From Sphingomonas oligoaromativorans (GTDB lineage: Bacteria; Pseudomonadota; Alphaproteobacteria; Sphingomonadales; Sphingomonadaceae), in contig NZ_JAASQK010000003.1 in assembly GCF_011762195.1 (NCBI RefSeq), positions 62,001 to 126,000 on the forward strand: a DNA stretch of 64,000 nucleotides, read 5' to 3'. Within the stretch, counting starts at the first letter, position 1; each line of letters starts with the position of its first letter. The position numbers and the translations under genes were made by a program. Below, in pieces: positions 54,564 through 61,709 of this stretch. The notes below the pieces were generated by a model, which was not told where the DNA came from, did not search any database, and was given only the letters and a program-made list of their open reading frames with translations.

Positions 54564-55627
54564 GCGATCCCCGCGAGGCGGATCACCACCAGCGCCACCG
54601 CGCCGAGGATCACCAGCGACAGCGTGACCACCGCCGTCACCCGCGGCCCGGCGGCGGCGACGCTGCGCAGATCCACGCCGAGGCCGAGCGCCGCCATGGA
54701 CACGATGGTGAGCAGCCCTGCGAGCTGGCCCGCGCCCGCCACCGCCACCTCCGGCAGCAGCCCCAGGGACCGCGCGGCGGCAAGCGCGAGGAAGGCAAGG
54801 ATGAACCACGGCAGGAAGCGGGTGATGGAGGCGATGGAATGGCTGGCCACCGGCGCGCGCTCCGCGCCGTGGCGGCGGCCCATGATAAGCGAGAGCGTCA
54901 TCACCACCGGCCCGAGCATCAGCACGCGCACCAGCTTCACCAGCGTGCCGAGCTGCACGGCGGCGACGCCCAGCGGAGCGGCGGCGGCCAGCACCTGCGG
55001 CACGGCATAGACGGTCAGCCCCGCCAGCGCGCCGCCGCCGTGCTGGCCGAGGCCCAGCACATGGGCGATGAGCGGGAGCAGCAGCACCACGGCCACGCCA
55101 AGCACGGCGGTGAAGGCGATCGAGGCGGCGACGTCGTCGCTCTCGGCATCGATCACCGGGGCGACGGCGGCGATGGCGGAATTGCCGCAGATCGCGTTGC
55201 CGCAGGCGATGAGCATGGCGAGCTTGCGCGGCAGGCCGAACAGCCGCCCGAGCGTGAAGCTCGCCGTGATGGAGATGGCGACCGCGGCGACGATCCCCGC
55301 CACCAGCGGCGCGCCCGCGCCGACGATCGCGCCGAGGCTGATCGTCGCGCCCAGCATCGCCACCGCCAGCTCGAGCAGCGTCTTGGCGGAAAAATGGATG
55401 CCCGCCTGCCAGCGCTCGGCGGGCGACCAGGCGGTGCGCACCGCGGTGCCGATCAAGATTGCCAGCACCAGCGCCTCCAGCCAGGCGCGACCGGTCAGCG
55501 CCACCTCGATCCGCTGCGCGGTGAGGGCGGCAAAGGTGACGGCTGCACACAGGACGATGCCCGGAAGAAGGCCCGAGCCGCGCTGCATGATCGTCGACGG
55601 AGCGGTGTGGAGAGGTGCGGTAGCCAT
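54560..55627 (-). CDS. YeiH family putative sulfate/sulfite exporter
   Basis: A 355-residue inner-membrane protein with about ten transmembrane helices of the UPF0324 family, whose proposed role is export of sulfate-type anions. Conserved pieces are LLELAVAMLGATISL, CGNAICGNSAIAA with the paired cysteine-asparagine pattern, LTVYAVPQVLAAA and the terminal LGLGVDLRSVA. The start at 55627 follows from a clean N-terminus; a longer frame upstream overlaps the divergent regulator and is not a gene. It is divergent from a LysR-type regulator and shares a 75-base region with a palindrome. This order matches the yeiE-yeiH pair of enterobacteria. Its 3' end overlaps the [2Fe-2S] gene by 4 bases (TTAG). 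Confidence 0.88.
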   Translation of the reverse strand: MATAPLHTAPSTIMQRGSGLLPGIVLCAAVTFAALTAQRIEVALTGRAWLEALVLAILIGTAVRTAWSPAERWQAGIHFSAKTLLELAVAMLGATISLGAIVGAGAPLVAGIVAAVAISITASFTLGRLFGLPRKLAMLIACGNAICGNSAIAAVAPVIDAESDDVAASIAFTAVLGVAVVLLLPLIAHVLGLGQHGGGALAGLTVYAVPQVLAAAAPLGVAAVQLGTLVKLVRVLMLGPVVMTLSLIMGRRHGAERAPVASHSIASITRFLPWFILAFLALAAARSLGLLPEVAVAGAGQLAGLLTIVSMAALGLGVDLRSVAAAGPRVTAVVTLSLVILGAVALVVIRLAGIA

Positions 55628-55660
55628 GGCGCTGGAGTGCGCCCGACGGTTAGACAAATC

Positions 55661-55694
55661 CAATCGATTGATAATGTATAATCCATAGATTATA
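55661..55694. promoter_or_regulatory. Palindromic operator in the yeiH/LysR divergent promoter
   Basis: Two palindromes lie in the only AT-rich stretch nearby: CAATCGATTG (55661-55670) and the 18-base TATAATC-CATA-GATTATA (55677-55694). The second ends 8 bases before the regulator start and has the size and dyad symmetry of LysR recognition sites. It could control both genes. Confidence 0.6.
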
Positions 55695-55702
55695 GTTATT
55701 GA

Positions 55703-56572
55703 ATGACTCTGGAGCAGCTTCGTATCTTCGTCGGCGTCGCCGAACGGCTCAGCATGACGCGTGCGGCGGAGGCGCTGCATCTCACCCAGCCGGCGGTCAG
55801 CGCGGCGGTCGCGGCGCTGGAGGATCGGCACGCCACGCGGCTGTTCGACCGGGTCGGGCGGGGGCTGGCGCTGTCGGAGGCGGGGCGGGTGTTCCTGCCC
55901 GAGGCGAAGGCGGTGCTGGCGCGCGCGGCGGCGGCGCAGCGGATGCTCGACGATCTCGCCGGGCTCAGGCGGGGCGAACTGCGCCTCGCCGCGAGCCAGA
56001 CGGTGGCGGGCTATTGGTTGCCGGCACGCATGGCGCGCTTCGCAGCCGCGCAGCCCGGCGTGAAGCTGTCGATGACGGTGGGCAACAGCACGCAGGCGGC
56101 GGCATCCGTGCTGGCGGGCGAGGCGGACCTCGCCTTCGTCGAGGGGCGGGTGGACGATCCGCACCTGCGCGCCGCCGAGGTGGGCGGCGATCGGCTCGGC
56201 CTCTATGTCGCGCCGGGGCATCCTTTGCTCGGCGCGCGGATCGATCGCGTCTCGTTGCGCCAGGCTGCCTGGGTGCTGCGCGAACCCGGATCGGGCACGC
56301 GCGACCATTTCGCGCAGGCGATCGCATCGGTGGGCGTGGCGTTGCCCGATCTCGACGTGCGGCTGGAGCTGCCCTCCAACGGGGCGGTGCTGGCGGCGGT
56401 GGAGGCGGGCGGGCTCGTCGCCGCCGTCTCCGATCTCGCGGCGGCGGCGCGGCTGGCGGCGGGGCATGTCGCGCGGCTCGACTTCCCGTTGCCGGAGCGC
56501 GCCTTCACCATGCTGGCGCATCGAGAACGGCATCGGAGCCGTGCCGCCGAGGCGTTCGTTGCGGCCTTGTGA
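55703..56572 (+). CDS. LysR-type transcriptional regulator (YeiE-like)
   Basis: A 289-residue regulator. The N-terminal winged helix-turn-helix (residues 1-60) is TLEQLRIFVGVAERLSMTRAAEALHLTQPAVSAAVAALEDRHATRLFDRVGR, the usual LysR signature. The C-terminal effector-binding domain (about 90-285) has LRLAASQTVAGYWLPARMARFAAAQPGVKLSMTVGNS, typical of the CysB/YeiE side of the family. It lies divergent from yeiH with an 18-base palindrome between them. The likely effector is a sulfur compound, by analogy with YeiE, but that is inference. Start ATG at 55703 is only 8 bases after the palindrome, so the regulator may repress itself. Confidence 0.92.
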   Translation: MTLEQLRIFVGVAERLSMTRAAEALHLTQPAVSAAVAALEDRHATRLFDRVGRGLALSEAGRVFLPEAKAVLARAAAAQRMLDDLAGLRRGELRLAASQTVAGYWLPARMARFAAAQPGVKLSMTVGNSTQAAASVLAGEADLAFVEGRVDDPHLRAAEVGGDRLGLYVAPGHPLLGARIDRVSLRQAAWVLREPGSGTRDHFAQAIASVGVALPDLDVRLELPSNGAVLAAVEAGGLVAAVSDLAAAARLAAGHVARLDFPLPERAFTMLAHRERHRSRAAEAFVAAL

Positions 56573-56682
56573 GATGCTTTCCGATTGCTGACTAAGGGGT
56601 TCAGCGCCGTGTCATCCGGCCGGGCGCATTGCGGCGACATGGTGGCGCACGCTGCGCCCGCACGAATGGAAGGTGGAGTGGG

Positions 56683-57546
56683 ATGCGACTGTTGATCTCC
56701 GCAATGTTGCTGGCTTCGGCCGCGGCGGCGCCGGCGGTGGCGCAGGATTGGAATCATGGCGGCCAGCATCAGGGCGGCGGCCAGCGTCAGGGTGGCGGCG
56801 ACCATCATGGTGGTGGCGGCGGCTGGCAGGGCCGGGGGCAAGGGCAGGGACGACCCGGCCCGGCTCCGCAGGCGCAGCCGCGTCCGCAGGGGCAGCCCGG
56901 TGGCGGGCAGAACTGGGCCGACCATGGCGATCACGGCCGTCCGGGCGGCTGGCAGGGCGGCGGCGCGCAGCCGCGCCCCAACGTGCCGGCCAATGCCGGC
57001 CAGGTCCGCCCGCGCGAGGGGCATTGGGCGGGCAATAACGCCCCCGGCCGCCCCGGCGGCTGGGACCGCGGCGACCATCATGACGGCCGCCCCGGCGGCG
57101 GCGATTGGAACCATGGCCGTCCGGGCAATGCCGTTCCGGGGCGTCCGGGGGGCGACTGGGATCATGGCCGGCCCGGCTATGGCGGGGTGCATGTCCGCTC
57201 CGGCAACGACTGGAACCATGGTCGTCCGGGCGGGGGCTGGAACAGCGGATGGCGCAACGACAACCGCTATGACTGGCGCGGCTGGCGCGACGCGAACCGC
57301 GATCGCTTCCATGTCGGCCGCTATCGTCCGCCGTCGGGCTATGGCTGGGGCTATCGCCGCTACGGCATCGGCGTGCGGCTGGCGCCGTTGTTCTTCAGCT
57401 CGGCCTACTGGATCGCCGATCCGTGGGAATATCGCCTGCCGCCGGCTTACGGCCCCTATCGCTGGGTCCGCTATTACAACGACGCGCTGCTGGTCGATGT
57501 CTCCACCGGCTATGTGGTCGACGAGATACCGGACTTCTTCTGGTAG
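56683..57546 (+). CDS. Secreted RcnB-like protein with Gly/His/Pro repeats
   Basis: A 287-residue exported protein with a signal peptide (about residues 1-20, ending AVAQD). Residues 20-185 are low complexity, rich in Gly, His, Pro, Arg and Gln, with units such as DWNHGRPGN, DWDHGRPGY and DWNHGRPGG. The C-terminal 100 residues fit the RcnB domain: DWRGWRDANRDRF, YRPPSGYGWGYRRYGIG, RLPPAYGPYRWVRYYNDALLVDVSTGYVVDEIPDFFW. RcnB is a periplasmic protein that modulates nickel/cobalt efflux in E. coli. A His/Asp-rich head could bind metal ions, but no metal transporter is nearby. GGAG lies upstream of the start and a terminator downstream. Confidence 0.8.
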   Translation: MRLLISAMLLASAAAAPAVAQDWNHGGQHQGGGQRQGGGDHHGGGGGWQGRGQGQGRPGPAPQAQPRPQGQPGGGQNWADHGDHGRPGGWQGGGAQPRPNVPANAGQVRPREGHWAGNNAPGRPGGWDRGDHHDGRPGGGDWNHGRPGNAVPGRPGGDWDHGRPGYGGVHVRSGNDWNHGRPGGGWNSGWRNDNRYDWRGWRDANRDRFHVGRYRPPSGYGWGYRRYGIGVRLAPLFFSSAYWIADPWEYRLPPAYGPYRWVRYYNDALLVDVSTGYVVDEIPDFFW

Positions 57547-57569
57547 GCGAGGCGGGATCGCGGGAACGG

Positions 57570-57603
57570 CCCGGCGCGGGGGAACCCTCGCGCCGGGTCT
57601 TTC
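57570..57603 (+). terminator. Rho-independent terminator after the large RcnB-like gene
   Basis: 9-bp perfect stem CCCGGCGCG / CGCGCCGGG extended inward by further pairs, followed by TCTTTCGTT, 24 bases after the stop. Confidence 0.82.
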
Positions 57604-57776
57604 GTTATCGGCGCCCGGCGATCGGCCCGGCCGACATGAAGACGAAATCACGAATATCGAAGATGAATCCCGGATAAAAGCATCATTCCGGCGGCGTTCA
57701 TATCGATCGTGGCAAATCAAAGCTATCGGCAGGGTGTGATTTCCAACCAGGCCCGAAACAGAGAGGGATGTTCAAC

Positions 57777-58253
57777 ATGCGTAAGCTCATTCTCGCTTCC
57801 GCGCTCATGGCGACGCTGCTGCCGGCGGCGGCCATGGCCCAGTCCTATGGCGAGGTTCGCCACGACCAGCGCGAGATTCGTCAGGATCAGCGCGATCTGA
57901 ACCGCGCTTATGCCCGTGGCGACCGTCATGACGTCCGCGATGCGCGCCGCGATCTGCGCAATGACCGCCGCGAGGCCCGTGGCGACTGGCGCGACTATCG
58001 CCGCTCGCATCCCGAAGCTTTCCGCGGCCCGGCCTATGTCGGCCCGCGCGCCGGCTGGCGCTATCGTCCGGTCGCGGTCGGCTATCGCTTCGAGCCGGGC
58101 TTCTACAATCGCCGCTACTGGATCGATCCGGTCCGTTACCGCCTGCCCCCGGTCGTCGGCTATCAGCGCTGGGTCCGCTACGGCAACGACGTGGTGCTGG
58201 TCGACACCCGCTCGGGCCGCGTCCTGAACGTCTATGGCGGGTTCTTCTTCTAA
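57777..58253 (+). CDS. Small RcnB-family periplasmic protein
   Basis: A 158-residue exported protein. The signal peptide (residues 1-22) ends AAAMAQ. The middle is charged and repetitive (HDQREIRQDQRDLNRAY, DVRDARRDLRNDRREARGDW), probably a coiled helix rich in Arg and Asp. The C-terminal RcnB domain has WRYRPVAVGYRFEPGFYNRRYWIDPVRYRLPPVVGYQRWVRYGNDVVLVD. It aligns with the last 100 residues of the larger protein just upstream, sharing RLPP-x5-Y-x-RWVRY-x-ND-x-LLVD, so the two are paralogues. The ATG at 57777 has GAGGG nine bases upstream, better than an ATG nine bases earlier. It has its own terminator. Confidence 0.82.
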   Translation: MRKLILASALMATLLPAAAMAQSYGEVRHDQREIRQDQRDLNRAYARGDRHDVRDARRDLRNDRREARGDWRDYRRSHPEAFRGPAYVGPRAGWRYRPVAVGYRFEPGFYNRRYWIDPVRYRLPPVVGYQRWVRYGNDVVLVDTRSGRVLNVYGGFFF

Positions 58254-58287
58254 GACGCCTTGCTTGCCGGTGTGACGGCCGGTCGAT

Positions 58288-58322
58288 AAGCCTCCGCGAT
58301 CCATCTGAATCGCGGAGGCTTT
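58288..58322 (+). terminator. Hairpin terminator between RcnB-like gene and DUF885 gene
   Basis: A perfect 13-bp stem (arms 58288-58300 and 58309-58321, AAGCCTCCGCGAT and its complement) with an 8-base loop. Only TTTCCC follows. It ends just 6 bases before the next start codon, so it may also form in the leader of that gene and affect its translation. Confidence 0.7.
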
Positions 58323-58326
58323 CCCG

Positions 58327-60126
58327 ATGACCGTTGCCCGTTCCCTTCGCACCTTCCTGCTCGCCGCCGCGCTGCTGCCCGCGTCCGCTTATGCCGCGCC
58401 CGCCACGCCCGACGCCGCGACGCGTCTCCACAGGCTGTTCGCCGACACCGACGAGGGGCTGCTCAAGCGCAATCCGCTCCAGGCGCTCTATCGCGGCGAC
58501 CTGCGCTATGCCGACCAGATCGGCGATCTCTATTCCGACGCCCATTATGCCGGCGAGAAGACCGCCGACGAGGATGCGCTGAAGCAGCTCTCGGCCATCC
58601 CGCGCGCCTCGCTCGATCCGACCGACCGGATCGCCTACGACACGTTCAAGCGGAACACCGAGATCGATCTCGAAAGCTATCGCCCCGATCTGCTCAAGGT
58701 CGCGGAGGTGATGCCGATCAACCATTTCTATGGCCTGCACCTCGATTATGCGGACCTCTCCTCCGGGCAGGGCGCGGCGCCGTTCAAGACGGTGAAGGAT
58801 TATGAGGACGCGCTGAAGCGCCACGCCCAATATCCGCATCTGGTCGACGAGATCATCGCCCGCTTCCGCCAGGGCATCGCCGCCGGCATCGTCGAGCCCA
58901 AGCTGGTCGTGAACAACATGATCGACGAGCTGACGCTTCAGGCCGCGGGCGGCGTCGAGGGCACGCCCTATTACGGCCCGGTGAAGAGCTTCCCGGACAC
59001 GATTCCGGCCGCCGATCAGGCGCGCCTGCGCGATGCCTACACGACGGCCATCCGCGACGGCATCCTGCCCGCCAACGCGAAGCTGCTGGCTTTCCTCAAG
59101 ACCGAATATCTGCCGCACGCGCGCGATACGGTGGGTCTGGGGGCGCTGCCCGGCGGCAAGGCCTATTATAATTACCTGATCGAGCAGAACACGACGCTGC
59201 CGATGACCGCGGAGGAGGTCCACCAGTTGGGCCTGAACGAGGTGGCGCGGATCACCAGGCAGCTGGAGGCCGTGAAGGCCAAGGTCGGCTTCAAGGGCGA
59301 TCTCCACGCCTTCTTCCACTACATGACCACCGACCCCAAGTTCGCGCCGCCCTCGCGCGACTGGCTCCAGGCGCGCTACCGCCAGATTCAGGCGCGGATC
59401 GAGCAGCGCATCCCCGAGCAGTTCTCGCTCGTCCCCAAGACGCCGTTCGAGATCCGCGCCGAGCCGGCCTACAAGGAGAAGTCCTCCGCGGCCGGCGAAT
59501 ATATGCAGGGCTCGGCGGACGGCACGCGTCCGGGCGTGTTCTATTACAACGGATACGACCTCCCGACCCGCTTCACCTGGGGCGAGGAGACGCTGTTCCT
59601 GCACGAGGCGATCCCCGGCCATCATTTCCAGATCAGCCTGGCGCAGGAGAATACCAAGCTCCCCAACTTCATGCGTTTCGGCGGCAACACGGCGTTCGTC
59701 GAGGGCTGGGCGCTCTATTCGGAATCGCTCTGGCCGGAGCTGGGGATGGAGACCGATCCGTACCAGCGCTTCGGCGGCCTCAATGACGAGATGCTGCGCG
59801 CGATGCGTCTGGTGGTGGACAGCGGCATCCACGCGATGGGCTGGACCCGCGATCAGGCGATCACCTACATGACCACCAACTCCGCCATGGGGAAGGCGGA
59901 CGTCACCGCTGAGGTCGAGCGCTACATCGCCATTCCGGGGCAGGCGCTGGCCTACAAGGTCGGCCAGCTCACCATCCTCAAGGAAAAGGCCAAGGCCAAG
60001 GCGGCGCTCGGGGCCAGGTTCGATCCCCGCGCGTTCCATGCGCAGGTACTCGACACGGGGGCTCTGCCGATGACGGTGCTGGAAAAGAAGATTGACGACT
60101 GGATCGCCGCGCAGAAGGGGAAGTGA
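58327..60126 (+). CDS. DUF885 family zinc-peptidase-like exported protein
   Basis: A 599-residue protein with a signal peptide (about residues 1-22, ending AYAAP). DUF885 proteins are all-helical and carry a zinc-peptidase-like motif; here it is H426-E427-A-I-P-G-H432-H433 (FLHEAIPGHHFQ), a modified HExxH, with a downstream acidic region (FVEGWALYSESLWPELG) that offers the third ligand. The YYNGYDLPTRFTWGEETLFLHEAI region and MRAMRLVVDSGIHAMGWTRDQAI are family hallmarks. Peptidase activity is not proven for most members. Its stop overlaps the start of the NYN gene by 4 bases (GTGA), so the two are coupled. Confidence 0.9.
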   Translation: MTVARSLRTFLLAAALLPASAYAAPATPDAATRLHRLFADTDEGLLKRNPLQALYRGDLRYADQIGDLYSDAHYAGEKTADEDALKQLSAIPRASLDPTDRIAYDTFKRNTEIDLESYRPDLLKVAEVMPINHFYGLHLDYADLSSGQGAAPFKTVKDYEDALKRHAQYPHLVDEIIARFRQGIAAGIVEPKLVVNNMIDELTLQAAGGVEGTPYYGPVKSFPDTIPAADQARLRDAYTTAIRDGILPANAKLLAFLKTEYLPHARDTVGLGALPGGKAYYNYLIEQNTTLPMTAEEVHQLGLNEVARITRQLEAVKAKVGFKGDLHAFFHYMTTDPKFAPPSRDWLQARYRQIQARIEQRIPEQFSLVPKTPFEIRAEPAYKEKSSAAGEYMQGSADGTRPGVFYYNGYDLPTRFTWGEETLFLHEAIPGHHFQISLAQENTKLPNFMRFGGNTAFVEGWALYSESLWPELGMETDPYQRFGGLNDEMLRAMRLVVDSGIHAMGWTRDQAITYMTTNSAMGKADVTAEVERYIAIPGQALAYKVGQLTILKEKAKAKAALGARFDPRAFHAQVLDTGALPMTVLEKKIDDWIAAQKGK

Positions 60127-60872
60127 GCGTCATGGCATCCGAACCCGTCCGCGCGCCCCGCCTTGCCGTCCTGATCGATGCGGACAATGCCAGCGCGCGG
60201 ATCGCGCCCGGCCTGTTCGAGGAGATCGCCAAGATCGGCGAGGCGAGCGTGCGGCGGATCTATGGGGACTTCTCCAGTCCCCGCCTGAAGTCGTGGGCGG
60301 ACATCCTCGCCGCCCACGCCATCCTGCCGCACCAGAACTTCGCCTACACGCAGGGCAAGAACGCCTCTGACATCGCGCTGGTGATCGATGCGATGGACCT
60401 GCTCCATTCGGGGCGGTTCGACGGCTTCTGCCTCGTCTCGTCGGACAGCGACTTCACCCGCCTCGCGGCGCGCATCCGCGAGCAGGGCGTCGATGTCTAT
60501 GGCTTCGGCGAGCAGAAGACGCCGGAGGCGTTCCGGCAGGCGTGCCGCCGCTTCATCTACACCGAGAACCTGTTGCCCGAAGCCCCCGCCGCCGACGAGC
60601 CCGAACGGCCCGATGCGCGCCCCGCCTCGGTGGCACGCCCGGCGAGCGCGGCGGTGCCGCTGCTGCGCCGCGCGGTGGCGCAGCTCGAAGATGATGATGG
60701 CTGGGTGACGCTCGGCGGTGTCGGGCAGCGACTCTCGACGCTCGCTCCCGATTTCGACCCGCGCACCTTCGGTCAGGCCAAGCTGGTGACGCTGGTGGAG
60801 AAGACCGGGGCGTTTGAGGTACGCCGGACCAGCGGACGCGCGATCCACATCCGCCCGAAACCGAAAGCCTAG
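60123..60872 (+). CDS. NYN-domain nuclease with C-terminal LOTUS/OST-HTH domain
   Basis: A 249-residue protein. The NYN/PIN-like nuclease domain (about residues 12-155) has acidic active-site motifs LAVLIDADNAS, IYGDFSSPRLK, GKNASDIALVIDAMDLLHSG and LVSSDSDFTRLA, the D-x-D-N and S-D-S-D-F signature of LabA/DUF88 proteins. A Pro/Ala linker leads to a winged-helix LOTUS domain (about 178-245, DDDGWVTLGGVGQRLS). LOTUS domains bind RNA. RNA processing or decay is therefore likely. The GTG at 60123 overlaps the DUF885 stop; an ATG 9 bases on is an alternative. It ends with the CTAG that is shared with the convergent gene. Confidence 0.9.
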   Translation: MSVMASEPVRAPRLAVLIDADNASARIAPGLFEEIAKIGEASVRRIYGDFSSPRLKSWADILAAHAILPHQNFAYTQGKNASDIALVIDAMDLLHSGRFDGFCLVSSDSDFTRLAARIREQGVDVYGFGEQKTPEAFRQACRRFIYTENLLPEAPAADEPERPDARPASVARPASAAVPLLRRAVAQLEDDDGWVTLGGVGQRLSTLAPDFDPRTFGQAKLVTLVEKTGAFEVRRTSGRAIHIRPKPKA

Positions 60873-61540
60873 CTGATCGAGCCGAACGGCAGGAGCTGCT
60901 TGGCGATCCGCGCGGCGGCGTCGCCCTTGCCGGCCTGAAGCGACGGGATCAGCCGGGCGGCGGCGCGCTGCATGATGCGGTCGAGCGGGGTCGGCGCGGG
61001 CGTCGCGGCGGCGCGTTCGGCGAGGCGCAGCGCGGTGGCGGTGTCCGACGTGTCGAGCTTGATGCGGATCAGCGCCGCATAGGCCGGGAAGAAGGCGCGG
61101 TTGCTGCCCATCTCCACCGCCTTGTCGAGTGCCGCCAGCCCCTTTGCCCGGCTCGCGCCGAGCAGCGCGCGGGCGAGGAAATCGCCCAGATCGCCGACCG
61201 CCGTCAGATGCCAGCCGGCAAGCGCGACCTGCGTCTCGGCATCGCGTGGATCGGCGGCGGCGATGGCCTCCAGCGCGCTGTGGGCGGCCTTGGCGTCCGA
61301 CGGCGAGCGGGTGAGCTGGCCGCGATAGCCGATGCCCAGCGCGTGCTGGAGTTGCGCCTCATGGTCGGAGACCGTGCGCGTCTCGGCGATCGCCTCGTTG
61401 ACGAGCGCCAGCGCCTGCGCCTTGTCGTGCGTGCCGAAGGCGGCGCGGATGAGGGTATCGCGCGGGCTCTCGGCCTGGGCCGAGCCGGCGATGGTGGTGA
61501 CGATGGCGATCGCGGCGGCGCCGCGCAGAACTGGATGCAT
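60869..61540 (-). CDS. Exported helical-repeat (TPR-like) protein
   Basis: A 223-residue protein with a signal peptide (about residues 1-23, ending SAQAE). The mature part is almost entirely helical, with Ala/Leu-rich pairs such as AQALALVNEAIAETRTVSDHEAQLQHALGIGYRGQL and DAKAAHSALEAIAAADPRDAETQVALAGWHL, reminiscent of tetratricopeptide or Sel1-like repeats, though no repeat reaches consensus. Function is unknown; a periplasmic scaffold is possible. Its 3' end overlaps the NYN gene by 4 bases. lysS ends 169 bases upstream on the same strand, beyond a probable terminator. Confidence 0.75.
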   Translation of the reverse strand: MHPVLRGAAAIAIVTTIAGSAQAESPRDTLIRAAFGTHDKAQALALVNEAIAETRTVSDHEAQLQHALGIGYRGQLTRSPSDAKAAHSALEAIAAADPRDAETQVALAGWHLTAVGDLGDFLARALLGASRAKGLAALDKAVEMGSNRAFFPAYAALIRIKLDTSDTATALRLAERAAATPAPTPLDRIMQRAAARLIPSLQAGKGDAAARIAKQLLPFGSIS

Positions 61541-61666
61541 GACGGCTCCTTATTCCGGGGCCGGACGTGAATGTCGACTGACTGCGGCGAGATGGCGGAA
61601 GGCAGGGAAGCTCCGCATGGCCGCGCCGCGCGAACCCGGATCGCGCGGGCATCGATCCGAAAGGGC

Positions 61667-61695
61667 GGGCCGTGAGGATGAACGCATCACGGCCC
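61667..61695 (-). terminator. Probable terminator downstream of lysS
   Basis: On the minus strand a 9-bp stem GGGCCGTGA / TCACGGCCC with an 11-base loop follows the lysS stop by 14 bases. The run after it is only GCCCTTTC, so termination may be weak. Confidence 0.6.
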
Positions 61696-61709
61696 GATCG
61701 GTTCTTCGC

